Source: Rubrivivax sp.
GTDB lineage: Bacteria > Pseudomonadota > Gammaproteobacteria > Burkholderiales > Burkholderiaceae_C
Reading direction: 5' to 3'
NCBI GenBank assembly: GCA_027489455.1
Contig: JAIXZR010000133.1
Span: 1 to 39,306 of the forward strand
Length of the DNA: 39,306 nucleotides
Shown: piece after piece, positions 30,422-37,302 of the stretch
How the letters are laid out: every line of letters begins with the position of its first letter
Numbering within the stretch: position 1 is the first letter of the stretch
Translations under genes and position numbers: made by a program
The notes under the pieces: generated by a model
Told to the model about the DNA's origin: nothing
The model's input: only the letters and a program-made list of their open reading frames with translations
The model's database searches: none

Positions 30422-30520
30422 ATGCGCAGCCATCCGTCCCGCGATCAATTCCGCCAGACCTACAAGCCGACAGCAGACCGTGTGCCCCGTTGGGCGCGCC
30501 GCCTGTGGCTCTGGTTCTGA
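30422..30520 (+). CDS. Short basic, Trp-rich peptide (32 residues), probable SOS-induced gene
   Basis: ATG at 30422 to TGA at 30520, with AGGAG seven bases before the start and a promoter carrying two LexA-type boxes. The peptide begins 'MRSHPSRDQFRQTY' and ends 'RVPRWARRLWLWF'. It has seven Arg and one Lys against two Asp, and three Trp plus Phe packed into the last nine residues. It has no hydrophobic helix long enough to span a membrane; a cationic, aromatic tail suggests surface binding to membrane, nucleic acid or a protein. I do not recognise a family. SOS-controlled peptides such as Caulobacter SidA (division inhibitor) and E. coli TisB (toxin) are analogies of context only. A GCGCGC inverted repeat at 30526-30548 may be a weak terminator. 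Confidence 0.6.
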   Translation: MRSHPSRDQFRQTYKPTADRVPRWARRLWLWF

Positions 30521-30575
30521 ACTGGGCGCGCTGCCTGCTGTGGCGCGCGTACGGCAGACCCGCCAGCCAACAACA

Positions 30576-31016
30576 TCAGGCCGCTCCCTGTGGCGCCAGC
30601 AGGGTGCCCCGGCACTGGGCTGCGCCGCAGACACAGCGGTAATGGTCACCGGCGGCCTGCGGTTCTTCCACCATTAGGCAGTAGTCCAGGAAGAGCTCTT
30701 CCCCGGCCTTCAGATCACGCAGCGCATAGAAGACGATCTGCAGCCGGCCGCGCGGGCCGGTTTCTTCCTGTGCCTCGCAGTTCGGCGCGCAGGAATGGTT
30801 CAGGTGGCGGGTTGGATTGCCGCCCTCGGCGGCATCGATGATCGATCCATCCGATAGGCCGAAGACATAGGTGAGCGCGTGGTCCCAGTCCCGCGCCGCC
30901 GCCTGCCGTGCCGTGTAGCGCCGCCCCTCGTACTGGCCGATGCGCTGCCCTGCCTTGAGATCCTTCGCGGCAAAGGCCCCGATGCCGTGGATCGGGCTGT
31001 TGCGTGCTTCGATCAT
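30576..31016 (-). CDS. SET-domain protein lysine methyltransferase-like, with post-SET zinc motif
   Basis: 146 residues, a minimal SET protein. It starts 'IEARNSPIHGIGAFAAKDL', then has the SAM-binding/pseudoknot motif 'RHLNHSCAPNCEAQ' (~70-83) and 'DLKAGEELFLDYCL' with the conserved Tyr112. A post-SET CXCX4C (Cys128, Cys130, Cys135) would complete a zinc site with Cys76 of the NHSC motif. Bacterial SET proteins occur sporadically and are thought to have moved between eukaryotes and bacteria; substrates in bacteria are mostly unknown. It should be cytosolic. It follows the metallopeptidase gene on the same strand after a strong hairpin and is convergent with the SOS-peptide gene. Confidence 0.92.
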   Translation of the reverse strand: MIEARNSPIHGIGAFAAKDLKAGQRIGQYEGRRYTARQAAARDWDHALTYVFGLSDGSIIDAAEGGNPTRHLNHSCAPNCEAQEETGPRGRLQIVFYALRDLKAGEELFLDYCLMVEEPQAAGDHYRCVCGAAQCRGTLLAPQGAA

Positions 31017-31040
31017 GCTGTTGCTTCTCCCAATGAAACC

Positions 31041-31084
31041 GGCCGGGCCGGCCCACCCCCTGACAGGGGCAGGCCGGCCCGGCC
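31041..31084 (-). terminator. Strong nested hairpin after the metallopeptidase gene
   Basis: A perfect 13-bp inverted repeat GGCCGGGCCGGCC / GGCCGGCCCGGCC (31041-31053 and 31072-31084) encloses a second small hairpin CCCCT-GAC-AGGGG. It lies 36 bp past the metallopeptidase stop and 25 bp before the SET gene, so it probably ends the long minus transcript before the SET gene. Confidence 0.7.
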
Positions 31085-31120
31085 GTGCTGCCTGACGGTG
31101 ACGTCAGGCGCTGGGTGCCA

Positions 31121-34117
31121 TCAAGCCGGGCAGCGCGTCGACAGACGCTGCGCCACGAAACTCAGGTCACGCGAGTCGATGATGCCGTTGCCATTGATGT
31201 CCAGGCGTGCATTGAAGCCCGGCTGACCGACGGCCAGACCCTGCGCGTTGCGGACGGCGTTGAAGTCGTCGCAGTTCACCGAGCCGTCCTCGTTCACGTC
31301 GGACACCAGCCGGATGGTGAAGTTGGCGTTCGAGACATCGAAGAACACGTTGTCCACGGCCTGGACGCGGATACGCGCTTGCGTCGTGCCCACGTTGGGC
31401 AGGAAGACCGCGCGCGAACCCGTGTTCGGCACCACGGCGGCCAGCAGGAACGGGTAGGTCAGGCCGCCGTCCGTGGACAGCGAGATGCGCACGTTGGCCG
31501 CGTTCACGGGGGCAGCGCTGGTGTTGGCCACGTCCCAGGTCACGGTCTGCAGCGACTCGCTGTTCAAGGTCACCGCCGCGTTCGGGTAGGTCACCAGGAA
31601 CGGGCCGGCGGTAGGCGCCAGCGTCAGCACGGTATCGGCGCTGTTCACACCGCCGCGGCCGTCACGCGCGGTCAGGCGCATGTTCAGGCGTGCCGGCGAA
31701 GCGTTGCCCCCGAAGCCCACGTAGTCCGCCGTCGGCAGGAACTCCGAGAAGCAGTCGATCTGGGCTGCCGTCGGCGCACCGGCGACGGTGCCGCAGTTGC
31801 CGGTCTCGGCGTTGGTGTTGTTCGCCAGCACCTGAGGCAGGTCGGGGAACACGCGCGTCGGGTTCGTCGTCACCTGGTTTTGGCCCGGCGGGGCGTAGAT
31901 GGCGGCGTTGAACACCGCCCGCGTGCCGAACTGGCGGAACAGCGGGCCGTTGGTCTTGGGTGCGGTGACCAGACTGGTGCCCGTGGCGGCGCCGCGGTCG
32001 TTCTGCTCCCACATGTACGTGACGACATCGCCATCCGGATCGGTGGCGCTGCCGCTCAGGGCGAACGGTGTGCGCACCGGGATGGTGAACGCCGCCGGCG
32101 CCGTGACGGCCGGCGGGTTGTTGCCGGTCGCGGTCACGATGCCGCGACGCGACGTGCTGCCACCCTTGATGATGTCGTTGATGAACCCGGTGCAAGGCGC
32201 CGTGCAGTTGACCACCTGCAGGTTGGGCACATCCACGCCCGCCAGCGTACCGCCGTAGGTGAGCGTGAAGCCGGTGTTCGCGAGCGCGCCCACTGTCACC
32301 GTGCCGCCCGCAGGCCAGCCCGGGATGGCCTCGACGACGGCCTTCACATCAGCGGCGGTGTAGTTCGTGCCGAAGACGATGGGGGCCGAGTCGACGCCGT
32401 TCAGGCGCAGCTGGAACTGCTGCCCGGCGGTGTTGAAGTTGCGCAGGCCGGCGCGCTGCTGTTCGCTCAGCGTCTGCTCGGCAGCGCTGGTGTGCGTGAC
32501 GATCTCATCGAAGCTGCGCTGCGAGAAATACGGGTCGCTGTTCAGCTGCGTGTTGTCATTGCCGCAGATGCCGGCGTAGGCCATCACCGAGGTACCGCTG
32601 CCAGGCTCCACCGAGTTGGCCGGGTTGCGGTTGGCGCCCGAGCAGTTGCCCAGCGTGCCGTTGAAGGTGTGGTTGCCCGCGAACTGGTGGCCCAGCTCGT
32701 GCGCGACGAAGTCGATGGCCCAGACATCGCCCGTGGGCGGGTTGATGCCGGTGCAGCCACGCGCCTTGTCGGACAGGCCGACCACGCCCAGGCCGGCAAT
32801 GCCGCCGCCGTTGCCGCCCAGTGCCAGGTGGCCGACATCGAAGTTGCCGGCGCCCGCCAGCAGGCCGGCGACGGTGATGTTCTGGGTCAGGCCGCCGCCG
32901 CTGCAGCTGGCCACCTGCGCGGCAGTGAAGCAGGCCGCGCGACCGCAGGGGCCGTTGGTGCCCGTGGCGTCGGCAGCGGTGTTCAGGTTCAGTGCGTCGG
33001 TGCCGGCGATCAGCACCATGCGGATCGACAGGTCGTTCTCGTAGACCTGATTGACGCGGTTCATCAGGATCACCTTGGCAGCCGTGACGTTGGCGGCGCC
33101 ATGGAACGTGGCGTAGGCCGGATCGGTGATCATGGCCAGGCGATAGGTGCGCAGCTGGCCGCCGACGGAGGCGTTGAGCGACACGTCGTTGGGCACCACC
33201 TGGTAGTTGGACGTCGAGCTCGTCTGGCCGTCGCTGACGATGATCTCGTAGCTGCCGACGGCGCGCCACGGATCGGCCGTGAAGCTGGTCGACACCGTGC
33301 CTTCGGCGCTGGCCGTGGCGTAGACCGTCTGGCGAGCCGTCGACTGGCCCACCTGGCGCACCGTGATGGTCAGCGCCGCATTCGGCGCGAAGCCCGCGCC
33401 CATGACCTGCACTGCATCACCAGCGCGGTAGCGGCCGCGTTGCAGCGACAGCATCGGCTGCAGCATCGGCGCCTCCGCGAACGGGGCCAGGCGGGCCGGC
33501 ACGTCGCTGCGCAGGTAGCTGGCGTACAGGCTCTGGTCGTTCTTGTACATCGGCTCGACGTACCAGTTGCCCCGGCGCGAGCGCACCGACGCGCTGACGC
33601 CCAGTTGCGTGACGCTCAAGCGCAGCGTGGCGCTGGGATCGTCGATGCCCATGCCCGAGTACGTCTTGATGTGCGGATGCTTGGCCGCCAGACCCGCTTC
33701 CATGATCGGCGATTCGACGATGGCGAAGCGCTGGAAGCTGCCGTCCGGGTGCGGCAGGGACAGCACCGCCGGGTTGCGGCTGGCCGCGGGGGTGAACTCC
33801 ATCGGCGCACGGGCCAGCAGGCTGGTGACCAGGTTGCGGTCGAGCGTGGCACCGCGGAAGCGCTCGGCCTGGACGACACGCTCAGCGCCCGAAGACGACC
33901 GGTCAGCCACCGTGGCGCGCGCGTCAGTCCATGCGGCACGCGAGGGGTGCTGGGCGGCTGCGCTGCGGTCGGCCTGGGCTTGTGCCTGGGCCAGCGCCAT
34001 CGGCGCCAGCGAAGCGGCGGCCAGACACAGGACCAGGGTGGCCAGGCGGTACGAGCCCATCGGGCGGGAATCGGTAGCGCGGGCCGTGGCCCCTTGCCGG
34101 GTGCTGTTCATCTGCAT
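31121..34117 (-). CDS. Secreted reprolysin-like zinc metallopeptidase with C-terminal dockerin-like repeats
   Basis: 998 residues from the ATG at 34117 (CAGGAAA upstream). A signal segment 'LATLVLCLAAASLAPMALAQA' (~25-45) indicates export. A pro-region and an insert with 'GAGFAPNAALTITV' (Ig-like) precede the protease domain (about 320-560). Its zinc site 'VAHELGHQFAGNHTF' holds His473, Glu474, His477 and His483, and a Met-turn is 'SVMAYAGICG'. This is the M12B/reprolysin-type pattern of bacterial secreted proteases. Beta-rich domains follow. The last ~65 residues contain two calcium-loop repeats, 'DVNEDGSVNCDD' and 'DINGNGIIDSRD', like a type I dockerin. Twelve or so Cys suggest disulphides outside the cell. 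It is monocistronic. Confidence 0.88.
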   Translation of the reverse strand: MQMNSTRQGATARATDSRPMGSYRLATLVLCLAAASLAPMALAQAQAQADRSAAAQHPSRAAWTDARATVADRSSSGAERVVQAERFRGATLDRNLVTSLLARAPMEFTPAASRNPAVLSLPHPDGSFQRFAIVESPIMEAGLAAKHPHIKTYSGMGIDDPSATLRLSVTQLGVSASVRSRRGNWYVEPMYKNDQSLYASYLRSDVPARLAPFAEAPMLQPMLSLQRGRYRAGDAVQVMGAGFAPNAALTITVRQVGQSTARQTVYATASAEGTVSTSFTADPWRAVGSYEIIVSDGQTSSTSNYQVVPNDVSLNASVGGQLRTYRLAMITDPAYATFHGAANVTAAKVILMNRVNQVYENDLSIRMVLIAGTDALNLNTAADATGTNGPCGRAACFTAAQVASCSGGGLTQNITVAGLLAGAGNFDVGHLALGGNGGGIAGLGVVGLSDKARGCTGINPPTGDVWAIDFVAHELGHQFAGNHTFNGTLGNCSGANRNPANSVEPGSGTSVMAYAGICGNDNTQLNSDPYFSQRSFDEIVTHTSAAEQTLSEQQRAGLRNFNTAGQQFQLRLNGVDSAPIVFGTNYTAADVKAVVEAIPGWPAGGTVTVGALANTGFTLTYGGTLAGVDVPNLQVVNCTAPCTGFINDIIKGGSTSRRGIVTATGNNPPAVTAPAAFTIPVRTPFALSGSATDPDGDVVTYMWEQNDRGAATGTSLVTAPKTNGPLFRQFGTRAVFNAAIYAPPGQNQVTTNPTRVFPDLPQVLANNTNAETGNCGTVAGAPTAAQIDCFSEFLPTADYVGFGGNASPARLNMRLTARDGRGGVNSADTVLTLAPTAGPFLVTYPNAAVTLNSESLQTVTWDVANTSAAPVNAANVRISLSTDGGLTYPFLLAAVVPNTGSRAVFLPNVGTTQARIRVQAVDNVFFDVSNANFTIRLVSDVNEDGSVNCDDFNAVRNAQGLAVGQPGFNARLDINGNGIIDSRDLSFVAQRLSTRCPA

Positions 34118-34331
34118 GTGAGTTTCCTGAGTTCAACGAACGATCGGAGGATCGGACCCCGTCGCTTGCAAGTACCGTGCTGGCCACTGGCCGCAGCGAG
34201 GTGCCGCCGGCGCGTGTGGAACACGATCCCGCGCGCAGCGGATCGTCAAAAGAATTTACTCTCAAGGCATCGTGTGCAACAACGGGGCCGATGCCCCGGC
34301 GCACCCCTCAGTCACCTGGAAAGAGGTCGCC
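34118..34331. promoter_or_regulatory. Divergent intergenic region of metallopeptidase and DUF6438-like genes
   Basis: A 214-bp gap with promoters for both strands expected. An AT-rich patch (about 34246-34262, 'CAAAAGAATTTACT') stands out in the GC-rich background, but no convincing -35/-10 pair was settled on. Confidence 0.35.
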
Positions 34332-34829
34332 ATGGGACCCACAACCCCCCTGTTCAGGCGGTACATCCGGCGCCTGTGCCAGCCCCTGATCTGGCTGCCC
34401 CTGGCCGCCTGCGCGGCGGCCGCACCAGGCGCTGGCGCGGCTGCCCACGGCGTGACGGAGATCGTTCTGGAGCGCGACTGCTTCGGCTGTCCGACCGGTA
34501 CGCGCATCGAGCTGCGACACGACGGCACGGCGGTCTTCACCGAGGTAGGCAATGCCCGCCGGGGCACGCAGGACAAGGTCCGCCAGGGGCGCATCACGGC
34601 CCGCGATTTCGACGCCCTGGCAGGGCTGCTGGCCAGCCGCGGCTTCTACGCCATGGCCCCGGAATACCAGGATCCGGGCGTGGCCGACGGGCCGTGGATG
34701 ACGCTGCGGGTGGTGCGGGGCGGGCAAGCCAAGGAGGTGTTCGCGCGCGATGAAGCAACCCCCCCTGACTTGAGGGCGGTGGAAACCGCAATTGATCAGC
34801 TTCGAGCCGACGTTTTCGGTCGGCCATGA
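34332..34829 (+). CDS. Putative lipoprotein with DUF6438-like domain
   Basis: 165 residues from the ATG at 34332; the preceding AGAGG supports this start over the one at 34272. The signal 'LIWLPLAAC' gives a lipobox Cys27. The mature part 'VTEIVLERDCFGCPTGTRIEL' with a CxxC pair, followed by 'HDGTAVFTEVGNARRGTQ' and 'ITARDFDALAGLLASRGFYAM', resembles DUF6438, a small domain of unknown function common in bacterial lipoproteins. It should sit on a membrane facing the periplasm. Nothing nearby hints at a job. Confidence 0.72.
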   Translation: MGPTTPLFRRYIRRLCQPLIWLPLAACAAAAPGAGAAAHGVTEIVLERDCFGCPTGTRIELRHDGTAVFTEVGNARRGTQDKVRQGRITARDFDALAGLLASRGFYAMAPEYQDPGVADGPWMTLRVVRGGQAKEVFARDEATPPDLRAVETAIDQLRADVFGRP

Positions 34830-34856
34830 CGCGCTGCGGGGCGCGGGCCCGTCCCC

Positions 34857-35861
34857 TCAGGCCGGGGGTGGGTAGCGTTCGGCGGCAGCCAGCAGCGCCT
34901 GCCGCACGCGCCGCGCCAGCGCCGGCGGCGCCAGCACCTGCACTTGCGGCCCCTGGCGCAGCACATCCATCACCAGTTCGGTGTCGTCGACATAGGGCAG
35001 GCGCAATTCGTAGCTGCCGTCGGCGTGCCACTGGCCCTGCTGCTGGGGATGCCATTCCTCGCGGCTGGCCCAGGCCGCCACGCCGGCATCGAAGCGCAGC
35101 ACGGCCCACTGCAGCGGCGCTCCAGCAGCGCTGGCAAAGATGCCGTAGCCCGCGTCCATCGCCGCGGCCACCTGCTTGAGCGGCAGTTCGCGCGCCGGCC
35201 GGTCCAGCACCGTGGCTTGCTCGATCGCGTCCAGCGCAAAGCGGCGCAGCGCATCGACGCGATGGCACCAGGCGTCCAGGTACCAGGTGTGGCGGTAGTG
35301 CACCAGGCGCTGCGGCGAGACCTCGCGCTCGCCGACCTCGGCCCGCGTACGTGTGAGGTAGCGCATCTGCAGCCGCCGCCGTGACAGCAGCGCCGCGCTC
35401 ACGCGCTCGAAGCAGCGGCTGGGCACCGGGCGGCGCTGGGTGCTGACGATCTTCACGCGCTTCATCAGCCGGGCCGCGGCAGCTTCGCCTTCGCCACTGC
35501 CCAGCAGCTGCCCGATGCGGTCCAGCAGCGGCTGCAGATGGCGGCTGACCAGACCTTCGCCGTCCAGACTGCCCAGCAGCTGGCGGGCCATCAGCAGCGA
35601 GTAAAGCTCTGCCTCGTCGAACCACAGCCCCGGCAGTTCATGGCGCGCGCCGGCGGCCGCGCCGCGGCCGCCGGCAAAGCGGTAGCCGTTCAGGTCGCGG
35701 TCGTAGTCGATCGGCGCGCCCAGCCGGCTGCGCAGGTATTCCAGATCACGCTTGAGCGTGGCCGGCGAGACTTCCAGCTCTTCCAGCAAGGTGGCAAAGC
35801 TGACGTGCCCGCGGGCGCGGATCAGGGCCTCGATGCGGTACAGGCGCGCGGTGTTGGCCAT
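34857..35861 (-). CDS. WYL-domain transcriptional regulator (DeoR-type HTH)
   Basis: 334 residues from the ATG at 35861; the frame stays open far upstream but that part is a shadow of the NodT gene. The N-terminal winged HTH is 'RLYRIEALIRARGHVSFATL' with 'LEVSPATLKRDLEYLRSRL'. The central WYL domain (~140-240) has the naming motif in 'RHTWYLDAWCHRVDALRRF', and a WCX-like C-terminal domain follows ('WASREEWHPQQQG...VQVLAPPALARRV'). WYL proteins sense ligands, often nucleic acids or nucleotides, and control stress or defence genes. Its target is unknown; the RND/NodT pump genes next to it on the same strand are candidates. Confidence 0.93.
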   Translation of the reverse strand: MANTARLYRIEALIRARGHVSFATLLEELEVSPATLKRDLEYLRSRLGAPIDYDRDLNGYRFAGGRGAAAGARHELPGLWFDEAELYSLLMARQLLGSLDGEGLVSRHLQPLLDRIGQLLGSGEGEAAAARLMKRVKIVSTQRRPVPSRCFERVSAALLSRRRLQMRYLTRTRAEVGEREVSPQRLVHYRHTWYLDAWCHRVDALRRFALDAIEQATVLDRPARELPLKQVAAAMDAGYGIFASAAGAPLQWAVLRFDAGVAAWASREEWHPQQQGQWHADGSYELRLPYVDDTELVMDVLRQGPQVQVLAPPALARRVRQALLAAAERYPPPA

Positions 35862-35898
35862 GGCCGGGATTCTGCCCAGCCCGGGCCGCGGGCCGGCA

Positions 35899-37302
35899 TC
35901 AGCGCCCTGCAGAAGGTGCCGGTCCGGCACCCCCGCCCAGCACGCGGTACAGCAGCACCTGGTTCTGCAGCTGCGCCAGCTGCAGCTGCACCACGGCCTG
36001 GCGCGCGGCCAGGGCCGCACGCTCGGCGTCCAGCCTGTCCAGTGCGCTGGCCGCGCCGCCGCGCAGCAGCAGGTCGGCCAGCGCCAGGCGTCGCGCTTCG
36101 GCCGCTGCCTGGGCCTGCTGCGCCGCCAGCTGCTCGCCCAGCGTGGCGCGGCCGGCCAGGGCATCGGCCACTTCGCGGAAGGCCGACTGGATGGCCCTCT
36201 CGTACTGCGCCACGGCGATGGCGCGCGCCGCCTGCGCGGCTGCCAGATTGGCCTGGTTGCGACCGGCATCGAAGAGTGGCTGCAGCAGCTGGCCGGTGAA
36301 GGACCAGGCGCCGTTGTCGAACAGGCCTCTCAGATCGCCGCTGGCCACGCCCAGGCTGCCCGTGAGCGAGATACGGGGAAAGAACGCCGCCCGTGCCGCC
36401 CCGATGCTGGCGTTGGCGGCCAGCAGCTGCTGCTCGGCCTGGCGGATGTCGGGGCGCTGCAGCAGCACGGCGCTGGGCAGGCCCCGCGGCAGATCCTGCA
36501 GCCGGCTGTCGGCCAGCGCCGGCGCCGGTGGCAGATCGCCGGGCAGCGCCTGGCCCAGCAGCAGTTCCAGCGCATTCAGGTCCTGGGCGCGCTGGCGCCG
36601 CAGTGCCGCCGCATTGGCCTGGGCCGCCGCCAGCAGCGATTCGGCTGCGCGCAGCTCGGGCTCCGCCGCCACGCCGCCGTCAAAGCGCACGCGCGTCAGC
36701 CGCAGCGTTTCGGCGCGCGCGGCCAGCGTGTCGTCGGTGATGCGCAGCAGCTCGTCATCGGCCCGCAGCGCCAGCTCGGCGCTGGCCACGCCGGCCACCA
36801 GGGCCACCTGCGCCGCGCGCCGGCCTTCGTCGCTGGCCAGGTAGCGTGCCGCTGCGGCTTCGCCCAGGCTCCTGACGCGGCCGAAGAGATCCAGCTCGTA
36901 GCCGCTGACCTGCAGGCCGGCGCTGTAGCTGCGCACGTTGCCTCCGCCCGTGGGCGTGCTGGTGGCCTGCACACCGGCACCGACGCTGGGCAGCTGGTCG
37001 GCCCGCTGCGCGCCCAGCTGCGCGCGCGCCAGCTCGACGTTGAGCGTGGCAATCCGCAGATCGCGGTTGTTCTGCAGCGCCAGCGCCACCAGGCGGCGCA
37101 GCCGGTCGTCGCCCAGGAAATCGGCCCAGGCCAGATCGGCCACGGGTGCGGGCGCCGACGCCGTGGCCGCGGGCGCCGCTGCCTCAGGGAAGGCCGCCGG
37201 CACCGGCGCCACGGGGCGCTCGTAGGTGGGCATGAAGCTGCAGGCGCTGATCAGCAGGCAGGCTGCCAGCGGCAGCAGCGCCAGGTGGGGGGTGCGGGCC
37301 AT
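35899..37302 (-). CDS. NodT-family RND efflux outer-membrane lipoprotein
   Basis: 467 residues. The signal peptide ends in 'LLISAC' (Cys21), making it a lipoprotein. The mature start 'SFMPTYERPVAPVPAAFPEA' and two OEP repeats with long coiled helices ('NNRDLRIATLNVELARAQLG', 'RADDELLRITDDTLAARAETL', 'LQRPDIRQAEQQLLAANASI') are those of OprM/NodT channels. It forms the trimeric outer-membrane duct of a tripartite exporter. Its ATG follows directly on the stop of the RND permease gene with no gap, so the two are one operon. The membrane fusion protein should lie beyond the window. Confidence 0.95.
   Translation of the reverse strand: MARTPHLALLPLAACLLISACSFMPTYERPVAPVPAAFPEAAAPAATASAPAPVADLAWADFLGDDRLRRLVALALQNNRDLRIATLNVELARAQLGAQRADQLPSVGAGVQATSTPTGGGNVRSYSAGLQVSGYELDLFGRVRSLGEAAAARYLASDEGRRAAQVALVAGVASAELALRADDELLRITDDTLAARAETLRLTRVRFDGGVAAEPELRAAESLLAAAQANAAALRRQRAQDLNALELLLGQALPGDLPPAPALADSRLQDLPRGLPSAVLLQRPDIRQAEQQLLAANASIGAARAAFFPRISLTGSLGVASGDLRGLFDNGAWSFTGQLLQPLFDAGRNQANLAAAQAARAIAVAQYERAIQSAFREVADALAGRATLGEQLAAQQAQAAAEARRLALADLLLRGGAASALDRLDAERAALAARQAVVQLQLAQLQNQVLLYRVLGGGAGPAPSAGR

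Noticed and set aside
30526..30548. GCGCGC inverted repeat after the SOS peptide gene as a firm terminator
   Set aside because: Only 6 bp of stem with an 11-base loop and no T-run; mentioned as weak only.
31085..34753. A ~1220-codon plus-strand frame opposite the metallopeptidase
   Set aside because: A shadow of the codon bias of the real gene. It has no recognisable motif and runs through the strong terminator and intergenic gap.
34857..36269. A longer start for the WYL regulator reaching 36269
   Set aside because: The extra part lies inside the NodT gene in another frame and is low-complexity. The ATG at 35861 starts right before the HTH.
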